64,000 nt of DNA. It comes from Chloroflexota bacterium (GTDB lineage: Bacteria > Chloroflexota > Anaerolineae > B4-G1 > SLSP01). This document shows, piece by piece, positions 27,601-37,600 of the stretch. Both the position numbers and the translations under genes were made by a program. The stretch spans positions 90,493 through 154,492 of the forward strand of contig JAIOAX010000009.1 in assembly GCA_019873645.1 (NCBI GenBank). Direction: 5' to 3'. Within the stretch, counting starts at the first letter, position 1, and every line of letters starts with the position of its first letter. The notes beneath the pieces were generated by a model. It was not told where the DNA came from. It made no database searches and saw only the letters and a list, made by a program, of their open reading frames with translations.

Positions 27601-29686
27601 TGATCTTGGGGCCGGTCGCGCGCCCGCCGGGCTGCGTGCTCCCGTCAATGACCACTTGTCCCGCCTTCGCCACATCGGTGCTGCCGAGTGTGGGCAGCGC
27701 GTTGAGTTGCAGCGTATCGGTGATCTGGATGACCCACACCCCCAGGCCCGCATCGTAACCGGGATCGCTGGTAGGGATGTTGAAACGAATCTGCACCGGG
27801 CGCGCGGCGGGCGTCTGGGCGATGAGTGCGGTGGCTTCCACAAGAGCGCGGCGCAGCGTACACTTGCCGTCCGGCGCGGGAACCGGCGGGCCGTCCAGAT
27901 CGCGGGAGCAGGTGTAGCTCAAGTTGTCGTCCGGATCGGCGGTGGTGGTGACGGTGATGACGGTGTTGAACGTCGTTGGCGCGGTCGGCATATCCAGATA
28001 CGCCGGCCACGTCACCGGCAACGGCGGTTGCGGGACAGGCGGAGGCGGGGCAATCGGCGCGGGCGCGCCGGGTTGCGTGTAGATACCCGAAATTCGCGTC
28101 GTCGTGCCCGCGCTGTAAGTGATCGTGCCGGTGGCGTTGTGGATTTGCTCGTCGGCGACGGTGGTGCTGGCGGTGCGTAAGCCCTCGGTGAGCGCCAGCG
28201 TGCGCGTCAGCGTGAAAGTCCAGTTGCCGTCACCGTCGGCGGTTGTCGTGCCGAGAGATGCCAGCGTCTCGGTGACGGTGTCGTGCTTGTCGAGGAACAC
28301 CTCGACGACGCAGTTCGCGCACAGGCTGTCCGCGCCGCTGGTGCCGGTGACGTTCACGCCGTCGATCTGCGTGATCGCTGCCGGGTTGAACAGTCGCAGC
28401 GCCGCCGGAACGTTGGGGCTGAAGTCGAACGCCTGCACCTTGCTGGCGCGGATCACGTTTCCCTGCACGGTCACAGCGTCGAGATCGTAGCCTAATGGTC
28501 CGGCAGCCACCAGAATGCCCGCCGCACCCTGCGCGCCAACGACGAGGTTGTCGCGCACCTCGATGAAATGCGCGCCGCTGGCCCCGCCGACGTGAATACC
28601 CTCGCCACACGTCCCAAAAGGCACATCGTCGCTCGTCAGGCCGATGATGTTCTCGCGGATGACGTGATTGCGTCCGGTCACGGAGATCGCGTCATCGGGC
28701 GTGTTGAGCGGGTCGTTGCTCGACCACAGCAACCCGACCACGCGGTTGTACGCGACCAGGTTGCCGCGCCCGAAAATGTCGATGCCCGCGCCGGGGAACC
28801 AGTTGTTGTAGCGGGCGTTGGGCTTGCACTTGCGGTCATCGCGCACGGCGGGCACAGTGCCGTCGGCGCGCGTCCCCACCGTGTTGCTGAGGACGAAGTT
28901 ATTGTTCCCCTGCACGCTGATCGCGACGCCCTTGAAGCCCACCAGCACGTTGCTCTGGATCGTGTTCGTCGTCCCGTCGCTGCCGCTCATCTGCGCGTAG
29001 ATGCCGGCCTCGCCGCCGCCGTCTTCGGGATACGCCGAGTTGCGCAGATAGATGTCGTCGCCAGCGACGTTCAGGCCGAACCAGTTCTGCTCGACCAGGT
29101 TTTCATCGGTCGCGGGAATAGTGATCATATTGTTGGCGAAGCCCTGGAAGGCCAGGCCGCGGATGACGTTGCGCCCACCGGTGAGGTTGAACGCGCCCTT
29201 TTTGTTGTCGCCGCGCAGCACAATGCGCGGGCCGACAGTCAGCGCGCGTCCGCCCGGCTGCGTCGTCCCGTCAATGATGACCTTGCCATAGGTGCCAAAA
29301 TCGCGGAAAGCGTGCGTCTCGAAGCCGGAATTGTCGCTGTTCACGGTGATAATCCACACGCCGTTGCCCGCGTCGTAGCCGGGATCGCCGGTCGGGATGT
29401 CGAAACCGATGCGGAAGACCTGTCCCGGCGCCGAATAATAGTGCGCTTCATTGATCGCCCGGCGCAGCGTACAGGGTGAATAGGTCTCACACCGCTCGCT
29501 GTTCGGGTCTGATCCGCCCACATCGCTCGTCGTCGTCACGGTGAGCCAGTAGGTGGGCGTGAGATCGGCGGATACTTGCCCCGCAGCGGACGCACTCGCC
29601 ACCGGTCGTGCAACAGTCATCATACCACTCACAAGCAACAATGTGCCCATTAATGCTAAAGCCATAATCCATAGTCTACGATGCAT
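24650..29686 (-). CDS. Giant secreted protein with three beta-helix modules and xLPLVLRN tail
   Basis: A 1678-residue exported protein with a signal peptide (RLWIMALALMGTLLLVSG). It contains three homologous modules at about residues 45-545, 575-1090 and 1120-1580. Each opens with a TVTxTxD strand and a Cys-rich CTLRRAI motif (CSLREA-type domain), then xxIPTSDPGYDAG, VIIDGTTQPGGR, NVIRGLAFQ and many NxVxxNxxG turns of a right-handed parallel beta-helix. A single Ig/PKD-like domain (about 1585-1665, PITYTWQVTD) and the terminal YSIYLPLVLRNH complete it. Such helices often bind or cleave polysaccharide, but I see no catalytic set. The ATG at 29686 follows AAAGGAGGG; an in-frame TTG lies two codons earlier. 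Confidence 0.85.
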   Translation of the reverse strand: MHRRLWIMALALMGTLLLVSGMMTVARPVASASAAGQVSADLTPTYWLTVTTTSDVGGSDPNSERCETYSPCTLRRAINEAHYYSAPGQVFRIGFDIPTGDPGYDAGNGVWIITVNSDNSGFETHAFRDFGTYGKVIIDGTTQPGGRALTVGPRIVLRGDNKKGAFNLTGGRNVIRGLAFQGFANNMITIPATDENLVEQNWFGLNVAGDDIYLRNSAYPEDGGGEAGIYAQMSGSDGTTNTIQSNVLVGFKGVAISVQGNNNFVLSNTVGTRADGTVPAVRDDRKCKPNARYNNWFPGAGIDIFGRGNLVAYNRVVGLLWSSNDPLNTPDDAISVTGRNHVIRENIIGLTSDDVPFGTCGEGIHVGGASGAHFIEVRDNLVVGAQGAAGILVAAGPLGYDLDAVTVQGNVIRASKVQAFDFSPNVPAALRLFNPAAITQIDGVNVTGTSGADSLCANCVVEVFLDKHDTVTETLASLGTTTADGDGNWTFTLTRTLALTEGLRTASTTVADEQIHNATGTITYSAGTTTRISGIYTQPGAPAPIAPPPPVPQPPLPVTWPAYLDMPTAPTTFNTVITVTTTADPDDNLSYTCSRDLDGPPVPAPDGKCTLRRALVEATALIAQTPAARPVQIRFNIPTSDPGYDAGLGVWVIQITDTLQLNALPTLGSTDVAKAGQVVIDGSTQPGGRATGPKIIVRGPQSRDLVGLVVNGNNNVIRGLAFQKFDTALQLNHSQNIVENNWFGLSTPGTDLYWRAPDAPEQGSGLGGIKVAENTAQTLIRNNVFAGFIGAAVSMDGNDGFVLNNRVGTRADGTVPEVAWNRWCRPNARYFNWFGGAGVEVRGKRNQVVGNRIAGLLWYSNDPENTPDTALEVKGDDHLIQGNVIGIDAADKQVGSCGRGLVVDAGYTRVLSNTVVRTALEPFRMDGTQMSLNALYYQGNLSWNSTASTYMEFGNYVPAARKLFTPSVILTITVGGGNTTVYGAAAPDMPCPYCQVELFLDDLDPLTETLESVRIVQADVYGKWQTTLPFELALDRGLRTANTALNYGIVANFDGPSTSAPSTAVYSRTGATPPPPPPAPVFPAPPVIPEVVFASPPTPPASYVTVITVTNTGDPTTSPTTCAAAPADQCTLRRAIVQANALSAAQRPVLIAFNVPTSDAGYNAAGFWKITLSATDLPAVRGGQVTFDGSTQPGGRADGPKIILFRSGSGTAYKVLALGTLTTEGAHIVRGLGFQNVELRMTGGGNIIEDNWLGLNDAGTAIYFYNNDVAQDNHGFINGASAGGNNLVRNNKLAGSKQNAINFASDDNLIEGNTVGLLADGTISTPLTATNLCKPAALTANWFGGGGITVSGRRNRILDNRIAGLLIYGSATTTPPDAIWIPSGQDNLIEGNVIGQALDGAPLWTCGSAVDIGTRYTRILSNTVVNALNGFFVNGSTIFINATTMQGNVISNTVPAIEFGDAVPDVLKFFDPALVTRINGVNVSGIADDLCPYCRIDVYRDDADPDTEALVYLGATFANVNGAWTFTLPAELEDGEGLRTQSTTRDYGVVKHFEAGTSSGLSMLFEPQPLTAVASVSLTSPGVSVYKTGEAYTFIASVSPLTATLPITYTWQVTDYAPLVVVGGPSNNQSFTWLTEGAKSIVVTADNGLGAPKTATYNLEVSSVVEYSIYLPLVLRNH

Positions 29687-29714
29687 CTTCAACCCTCCTT
29701 TGGCGAATAGCGAA

Positions 29715-29933
29715 TTACGAATGACGAACTCGTCCCCCTACTCCGTACTCCTTACTCCCTACTCCGTACCCCTTCATCTCGCGTTGCAAGAATTCGAACA
29801 GCGCCTCCACATCTGCGAAACTCTGGCGCTCGCCCGTGCCGGGACGCTCCACGGACGCACGCCAGACTTCCTGATCGCCGTCGCTCGTTTCCCAGAGCCG
29901 CAGCAGATACGAGAGATAACCGCGTTGTTTCAT
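29715..29933 (-). CDS. Small conserved protein with repeat-derived C-terminus
   Basis: A 72-residue reading frame. Residues 1-52 (GYLSYLLRLWETSDGDQEVWRASVE ... SFADVEALFEFLQ) match a small-protein pattern I recall from Chloroflexota, SYLLRLW...VWRASLE.P.TGER..F..L..LFAFL. The function is unknown. The last 20 or so residues (KGYGVGSKEYGVGG) are translated from a tactccctactccgtac short-period repeat, so the original stop may have been replaced when the repeat expanded. It lies between two genes of the same direction. Confidence 0.55.
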   Translation of the reverse strand: MKQRGYLSYLLRLWETSDGDQEVWRASVERPGTGERQSFADVEALFEFLQREMKGYGVGSKEYGVGGRVRHS

Positions 29934-29957
29934 AGCACACCCAGCCTTTCACCAACT

Positions 29958-31505
29958 TCACGGATAATGATAAGCGGTCAGGAACACAAACTCGCCAATG
30001 CCATCGCCAATAAACAGATAACGTCCGTCACCTGTAACGGCGATGCCCACCGGGAACAAGAACTCCCCCGCCGGCCAGCCGGTGACGCCGTCGTTGGTCG
30101 CTTCCACGCCGATGCGTTCCAGCCATTTCCCCTGCGCATCCAGCTTCACCGCGCCGGGCGGGCTCCAGGTGACGACGTAGAAATTCCCTGCCGCATCCAG
30201 GCTCAACATCTGGGGGAAGGTATCGGCCAGCGCCTCCATACCCAGGCGTTGGATCACGCGCCCGTCGTCAGGCGCGAGTTCCAAAATATAGCCGCCGACG
30301 CCGGTCAGGAAAAGCGTTCCGTCTGGGCCGATATCCATCGCTTTGACGCTGAGTTCGGTCTCAACCGGGAAGTTACGGAGAAATTCACCCTCGGCGGAAA
30401 ACACCTGCACGCGCGTCCCGACCTCGCCGACGTCCAGGGCGTAGATGTTGCCGTCCAGATCAACCGCCAGCGCCGCCGGGCTTTCGCCGGAGAACTCGCC
30501 GTCGCCCGTCCCATAGCCGCCAAACGCGCCGAGCAGGTCGCCCTCGGCGTTGAAGTGTACGATTTGGCGGAAACCAAGCTCCGCCAGATAAACTGCGCCG
30601 TCTGGCCCCACCTTCACATCCGCCACATAGCCGATCTCGCCCTGCGCCAGTTGCCCCTGGTAGTTGCCTTCGAGATCGAAGATGTAAGCGCCGTTATAGG
30701 CATCAGCGACATAGACTGCCGAGTCAGTCGCATCCATACCGCCCAACATCGTGAAGGAAAGCTCCGCCAGCTCCGGGGATGTGCTGCCCACCCGCCAGAG
30801 CACTTCCGCCGTCGTCGTGTCTGCGGGGATGACAGGGCGCTCCACCGAGCCGATCACCTCCACAGCATCAATCGCCGCGCGTCCCGCCGTCAACACCGAA
30901 TGATCCACCGTGATACGCAATCCGCCGATCTGGTAATCTACCTCCACCGGAATAGAGAGTGTGTAAGGACATTGGGTTGCGGCGTAGGGCGGGGTTGTGT
31001 AAATTTCGTGGTATTCCGCCATGAAGTCAATCAACTCTACTTTGACGATCTGCGAGGGGTTGTTTGTCTGAATAATGTTGATCAACGTCGGCACAGTCGG
31101 CGCATCGTAGCTCAGTTCGAGCCAGGCGATGCCCTCCGTTTCGGCGGGCGACCAGGCGGAAGCATAGTCGCCGCATGCAGGCGTGTCCGGTTTACCAGTC
31201 GCTTGTCTCGCGCTGTGATCGGGATCGCCGTACTCAGAACTGGCAGATGCAGCAATCGCCCATTGACGGTAGCCCTTATCCGCGCCTGGTGGAATGGGAA
31301 TTGGCGTGGGCGGCGGCGCAGTCGTCACGGTGGGCGCGGTAGTGGGCGTAGCGGTCGGAGGAACGGCGGTCGCCGTGGCGGTAGACTTGGGTGCAGATTC
31401 CCTTACCGGTGTTGTAGGCGGAACGGGCGTCATCCCGCCTGAGGCACGGCACGCTGAACTCAGCAAAACACAGATAATCAGGCACAAAACCAGCCATTTT
31501 TTCAT
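29958..31505 (-). CDS. Secreted lipoprotein with NHL-type beta-propeller
   Basis: A 515-residue lipoprotein. The signal peptide KKWLVLCLIICVLLSSAC ends in a lipobox; a long Thr/Pro/Ala linker follows (to about residue 75). Residues 80-230 resemble a discoidin/F5-8-like beta-sandwich (SSEYGDPDHSARQATGKPD, ITVDHSVLTAGRAAIDAVEVIG). Residues 245-510 contain NHL-like propeller repeats (DVKVGPDGAVYLAELGFRQIVHFNAEGD, ALAVDLDGNIYALDVG, GIAVTGDGRYLFIGD). No catalytic residues are evident, and a surface binding role is plausible. The ATG at 31505 follows GGGAGA; the frame extends 11 codons further upstream without a better signal. Confidence 0.8.
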   Translation of the reverse strand: MKKWLVLCLIICVLLSSACRASGGMTPVPPTTPVRESAPKSTATATAVPPTATPTTAPTVTTAPPPTPIPIPPGADKGYRQWAIAASASSEYGDPDHSARQATGKPDTPACGDYASAWSPAETEGIAWLELSYDAPTVPTLINIIQTNNPSQIVKVELIDFMAEYHEIYTTPPYAATQCPYTLSIPVEVDYQIGGLRITVDHSVLTAGRAAIDAVEVIGSVERPVIPADTTTAEVLWRVGSTSPELAELSFTMLGGMDATDSAVYVADAYNGAYIFDLEGNYQGQLAQGEIGYVADVKVGPDGAVYLAELGFRQIVHFNAEGDLLGAFGGYGTGDGEFSGESPAALAVDLDGNIYALDVGEVGTRVQVFSAEGEFLRNFPVETELSVKAMDIGPDGTLFLTGVGGYILELAPDDGRVIQRLGMEALADTFPQMLSLDAAGNFYVVTWSPPGAVKLDAQGKWLERIGVEATNDGVTGWPAGEFLFPVGIAVTGDGRYLFIGDGIGEFVFLTAYHYP

Positions 31506-31544
31506 GGGTATTTCTCCCTGGACAAACCAAAAATTCAAACGTGG

Positions 31545-31586
31545 GGCAAACTGTTAGTTTGCCTTTGCTGCAAGCTGACAGCTTGC
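31545..31586. repeat. Two adjacent short palindromes related to the 48587 array
   Basis: GGCAAACTgttAGTTTGCC (31545-31563) is followed by GCAAGCTgacAGCTTGC (31570-31586) and gctacattg. The first matches the unit repeated nine times at 48587-48809. Confidence 0.6.
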
Positions 31587-31642
31587 GCTACATTGACGCC
31601 TGGAAATTGAGAGTGGCAGGTAACTCGTGATTTGGAATCAGG

Positions 31643-31677
31643 AACGCTGCCCGGCGAGACTACCGGGCAGCGTTTTT
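31643..31677. terminator. Strong hairpin after the giant peptidase gene
   Basis: AACGCTGCCCGG and CCGGGCAGCGTT pair perfectly around an 8-base loop, 15-46 bases beyond the minus-strand stop at 31689. The T-run lies on the plus-strand side, so termination of the minus transcript would rest mainly on the stem. Confidence 0.6.
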
Positions 31678-31688
31678 GTGCAGTCGCG

Positions 31689-34600
31689 TTACATATTTCT
31701 GAGCACCAGCGGTAAGAATATCTTGTGCTCAGCCGTCGGCAACGCGATGACCGTGACCGTCACGGTATCACGGATAGCCTGCGGCTGCGTCAGCGCGCAG
31801 TTCCACACTGCCAGTTCGACCGTGTACACGCCGGTCGCTGCGAAGGTGTGCGTGAGGGCCAGTGGGTCGGCGCTGCCCACCGTGGCGACAACCACCGAAC
31901 CGTCGTCATAGTCAACCGTATAGGTGTATGGCTTGGTGGCGTTATCCGGCGCGATGTCGGCGGCGAAGTGAACTACGGTCGTGGTATAGATGTCGCCAGT
32001 CGTGAGCAGCCCCAACGTCACAGCACTGACATCCACGCAGACGACTGGAGGAACGACCGCGACCGCGAGCGTATCCGTCACCGGTGGGGTCAGTTCGTCA
32101 TTCCACACGGTAACGGTGACGGTGTAGTTGCCGGTGAGCGTGAAGGCGTGGGTGAAGGTGAACGGGTCCGCGCTGCTGACGCCAGCGGCGCTCTCCCCAT
32201 CGCCGAAGTCCAGCGTGTACGAGTACGGTTTGCTGGCGTCATCCGGCGCAATGTCGGCGCTGAAGTCAACCACGGTGTAAGGGTTGATGTCGCCACTGCC
32301 CACCCGTGAGAGCGTGACGCCTGTGACCGGAACAACGGTGCTGACCTGCGCGACGCGCGGGGCGGAGGTTTGCAAGGCGTATTGGACATAGCCCACGACG
32401 CGATACAGCGTGTCCGGCAGCGCATTGACCGCGGCCCACGCATCGGTGAACGTGCGCGTCGCACCCGGCGCGAGCGCGGTCAGCGTGTGCGTGAACCCGG
32501 CAGTCTGCGTCACGCCATCCGCCGACTCCACGCGGATGAAGACGACGCCATCCAACGTCACGTCGCCGGTGTTCTGGAACGTCAGAGCGATATTCACAGC
32601 GTCGCCGGGCCGGAAGTGGGTCGGCGCGGCGGTCAGGTCCGTCACCTCACCGGCAACAACACCCACGGTGAATTCGGTCACCTCGGTATCCAGCACGTGA
32701 CCCTCCAGATCAGCCAACGTCACGTCGAGATAGTAGTCGCCGGCCGGGAGTGTCTCCGTGATGACCAGGTCAAGCATCGAAGTGCCGGTGATGGCACGCA
32801 GCGCTTGCAGCGGCAGCGCCGTTTCGACGTTCTCCGAGAGCGATTTGACGGTTGGCTGCACGATGAGCATCTGTTCCGTGCCGCTATTATCCACAACCAA
32901 CGTCGTGGTGACCGGCTCGACGAGGCGATAGGTGGCCTGCGCCGGTTGCAAGTCCACGATACTCACAGTGGTGGTGAAGACGGCGATGTCGAAGCCCCAC
33001 TCCTGATAGAAAAGCGCGTCGGTCGTCTCCGGGTTGTAGGTGAAGGGGTAGAGGGACAGTTCCAGCGTGGATGTGCCGTCCGGGTTTTCGACGACGTGCC
33101 ATTCGTAATCTTGGGCGAACTTGGGATAGAAGCCGGTGATGGCAGCCGTCGCCTGCAGTGGCGCAGCGCAATCACAGTCAATGGCCGGGATGTAAGTCGG
33201 GAGTTGCAGGCCGGTCGTAACGACCAGACCGGATTGCAGCGTGAGCGCCACATCCTGCACGCGCTGTCCCTGCGGGTAGGTGTACGTCACCTTCCACATG
33301 GGGACGATGTACTCGGTGGGACTGAGCCACTCACTGCCGTCAGGAATCGTCAGGTGATCGAACCCATCCTCGTCGGTCGTCACCGCATAGTCGGGCAGCG
33401 TCAGGCTGAGCGCGCCAATCGGGCCATCTGGAGCGGCAAGCTGCACAGCGTTCGCCGTCAGCGTGGGCAACGCGCCGAACTTGGGATCGCCGAACATGTG
33501 GTACTGGTAAATCCATTCCTTCCACCCGTCGCTATCGGCCCAGTGGTCGCGGGCCATATCGGTGAAAGCATAGCCGATGGAAAGCGCGTTGTTGCTCCCC
33601 CAGCGATTGAAGAACGCGCGCCCGGCAGTCCCATTGGCGCCCCGGTCGGAGGCGCTAACCGCGCCGATGTATAACCCCGCGCCCTTCCGCAGCCAGGCTT
33701 CCGGCATGCTGTAGTTGTCCCGATAGTCGCCGGTAGAGCACGCCAGGCCAAAGACAAACGGATGATAGCCGTTCAAGTTAAAGCCGGACACATCGCTGGT
33801 GTTGAGACCGACAGTGCCATCGTCCTGCCAGTAGCTGGCATTGCCATGTCCGCGATAGACCACCAATCCCTGGCCCTGCGCCAGCTCCGGTTTGAAGGCC
33901 GCTAACATGTCCGCCGCCGTCGCGTAATTCGTCCACCTGAGGCGGGTGATGCTGGCGAAATTCAGCCGGTCGGCGATTTCGTTGGCCTGCGTCCAGAAGT
34001 CTCCCGCGCCATCGCCACGCCCGCTGTTGAGCAAAGCGCGCTGCCGGTCAAAACCAACGCCGGTCTTGGCGACAACAAGGGAAGACTCAATGCCCCTACG
34101 CAGCGTGCCCAGGTCAGGGCCGACGATGCGCCCCAACACCAGTTCGGGTTTGGCCTCGCCGGAGGTGCTGGCGTAGCGCAGGTCGCTGTAGGACGGGCCG
34201 TAGCCGGCGCCCTGCGCGGGAATAATTTCATCTTCACCCACGAAGAGCACGTAGCCCCCGGCGTGATAAGCGCGGAAGTTGGGGTGCAAGGCATTGGCCC
34301 AAAGTCCACCTGGTTCGAGGAGCGCATCTACCGTCGTCGGGCATGGAGCGATGGGCAGGTATCCCAGGACGGCGTTGCGGTATGTCGCCAGTTCAGCCAT
34401 TTCAGAGAGGAGCAGGCTCAACTCGCGCTGTGTACCCTGACACGTGCGCCAGGTAATGGGCGAGGTGTAAGCTGCTAATCCCGCCGGCGAGGTGACGATG
34501 ATGTAGTCCGAGCTGGCGGCAATTTGCGCCACCACAACATCCACCCACACGCCATCCACCAGATTCGCACCGACCTGGAAGTTACGCGTGATGTTTCCCC

Positions 34601-37600
34601 CAACACCCTCAAGCCGGTAGCGGACGCTGGCGGTATGTTCTGACCCAGACCCGCTGCCAATAAAGTAGGATTCTGCTTGTGGATAGAGGATGGGGACCAG
34701 TTTGTAGATCACGGCAAAGCTCGCGCCCGGCGCCAGGGTGATTTCACCCGTCGTATCGCTTGACAATTCAATGCGAATCTTGCGCTCAGGCGTCTCGCCA
34801 TAATCGTTGTTTTTGACCTCATAGTAGCTGGCAGTAGGGGACATCAATCCATACATATTGCTCGTCTCGATGACCTGGAACCCGCGCGCGAAGTCCTCCA
34901 CATAGTCTACGTAGGCTGTGCCCACGCCGATGTTGCGGATAGTCAGGGTAACCTTAATCGCGTTACCCTGGCGCGTCGCCGCGCGCTCGAAGTCGAGTTC
35001 GCCGCGCCCCTGCGCCAATTGGATCGTCCTTTCGTCAGTATACACGCTGCCGCCGCTGGTTTGCGCCTCGAAGCGGAGGATGTGGCTGCCGACGGTCTTG
35101 CCAACCAGGTCAATGTCAAGCGAGTGGCTGTAGGTCCCCGCTCCCGGATTGTGCGTCGCCACCAGTGTGCCGTCGAGGTAGAAACGCATCACACTCACAT
35201 TTTGCATCACGTTGCTACACCCGATGCCGTCCATACCGGGTGGGACGTCATTGCCCTCGGCATGGCCGAATTCCGTACACATCCACATATATTGCCGGCC
35301 ATAGGCCGTCACATTCACGAGCGTTCCGGCGGGCGCAGTCGTGCCGTCAATGTAAACAGACTTGTCCGGGCTTGGGCTGACAAAGAAAGCTTCACCGGGC
35401 ATGGGCCGGTTCGCCGGTGTGATCGTGGCCGTTTTTGCCGTCGGCTCGTTTTCCAGGTTGTACGCCTGCACTTGAAGCGTATGGCTCTTGAACCAATCCG
35501 CGCGGCTCAATCCGAGCGCAGCAGGAGAGACATAGACCTCATACCGCGTCCCTGTGGGCGTATAATCGCGCCCGATGAGCTGCCCGTCAATGAAGAACGA
35601 TACGCGATCCACCCCGGCCACGTCGCTGGTGACATCGGCGTAGAGCGTCCAGAACTCGTACTTTGTAGACGGGTATTCGCTCATTCCGACAACGCCGAGC
35701 GTCGCCGGGTCCGTGCCGACCGCCCTGGTCTCGAAATAGGCGCCAGAGGTGGTATTGAACAACCCCTGTTCATCGGTGAAACGGATGCGATACCAGTAGA
35801 TACTGGCGTGATCAAGGCCGCTCAACGAGACCTCGTGCTGAGTCCTGTACGTCATGTCGGAAATCGTGGTGATGTTGAAGGGGCCATTCCTGCCATAATC
35901 GAAATCCGTGCGCGTCGGCTTGTTCGTCGTCCAGGTGATTTGGGCCGTGTGTTCGGTCGTAGTGATAAACGGCCCGACGATGATCTCCGGCGGGTAGGGA
36001 TCACAAAGCCACCAATCCTCAAAGCTATTGTTGGCTTCTTCACGTTCCAACACCGTGTCGCCAGAGTCGGCGGTAATCATTGCGCGCAAGGCCACTGTTC
36101 CCGGCGGGAAAGCCGCGCAGTTCCACACGTAGTCAATGTAGCGCGAGCGCACCCAGCCAGGCTGTAAAATTTCGGGGTATTCGGTTTGTGCGACGACGGT
36201 GATCGCCTGGGTCAGGTCAACCGCGAAGTTCGCCGGGGCCGCGCTACCGCCAGTGTTTTTGATAATGTAATACACGCGGGACTCGCCCAGGTTGTACCAC
36301 ATCCCCGAAACCACAATGTCCGGCAGTTGGTCGCGCGGGACGACCTCGATGGTATGATAGCGCACCACCACCGCCGCGCCGCCACAGTTGGAGACGGTAA
36401 CGGTGATATGTTTCGTGCCGGGGGTCGCCCACGTGTACGATTTGATCACCGTGCCGTCGCTGGAAGGCGTCTGCTCGTCCGCTTCCCACGTGTAAACCAC
36501 CGGTTTGGTCGCGCCGCTGGGCGTCGCCTGGGCGTTGAAAGTGTAGGCGGTGTTCGTGATACCCTGCGTCGGGCCGCTGACACTCAGATTCGTCACCGGC
36601 GTACACGCCGGTGGCGGTACAGTAATTGAGACGAGATGCGTATCCATCACACTGCTCTCGCAATTGGCTACGGTGACAGTAATGGTCTTCCAGCCAGGCG
36701 TGCTCCACGTGTACGTGATGGCTGATTGCTGACCGCTGATAGCTGATTGCTCTGTCGCCTGCCAGGTATAGGTGATGGGCGGCGTCGCCGTGGCCGGCAA
36801 GATGCTGGCATCAAAGCTGTACGGTTGATCGGTGACGCCCTGCGTCGCGCCGCCGATGGTCACGCTCGTGGCGGGATAGCACGGCGGCGGGCCGTAGGTG
36901 ATGATCAATTGCGGGTCCGGGCTGCCTTCGCGGGCAACCAAACTGGCAGAACCGAGTTCACCGTTGGCGGGCTTCAGGCGGAAGCCGTAGTTGAGCAGCG
37001 CGCCGGAATTCCAAGCACGGACGATGTTCGTGACATTCCAGTAGTTAAAACCACCGTCCACAAATGTAGACGAAGGGTCGCCCTGGCTCTCATCGCCGGG
37101 ACGGTTGTTCCAGGTCACGCCCATTTCGGTCCAACTGCCCAGGTTGGCTGTCGGTGAGATGGCGATCGCAGCCTGTGGAGAAGTCAGCGCGCGGTTGATG
37201 GTCCCCTGCAGAATCAATGTAGCGCTGATAATTGTGCTGCCTGCCGGCACACTGGACACATTGAACTGGAGCAAGGCATGACTTTCGTTAAAAGTCGTCT
37301 CGTTGCGTCCCACAGATACATCCACGGCATTGCCATAATTCTGCGTCGGGTACGCCTGAGAAATACTTGTATCCGCCTGTACCGTTAAAGTCGCGCGCCG
37401 TACATACTCCACCACCAGACGCGGCGGATTGGCGCCTTCGCGGGAGCTAAAATAGCGTGAGCCGTTCGTCCCAAAATTGAAGATCAGTCGCACACCGTGG
37501 TTGGCGAGCGTCCCCGCATACCATTTTTGGACTACCGGCGTTATATCCCAGCGCCGCCAACTACCGTCAGGAGCGCCTTCCAGGACTTCATCCACCGTCG

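Noticed and set aside
26636..28180. Long plus-strand open frames opposite the beta-helix gene
   Set aside because: The translations lack domain signatures, while the minus strand shows three consistent repeat modules.
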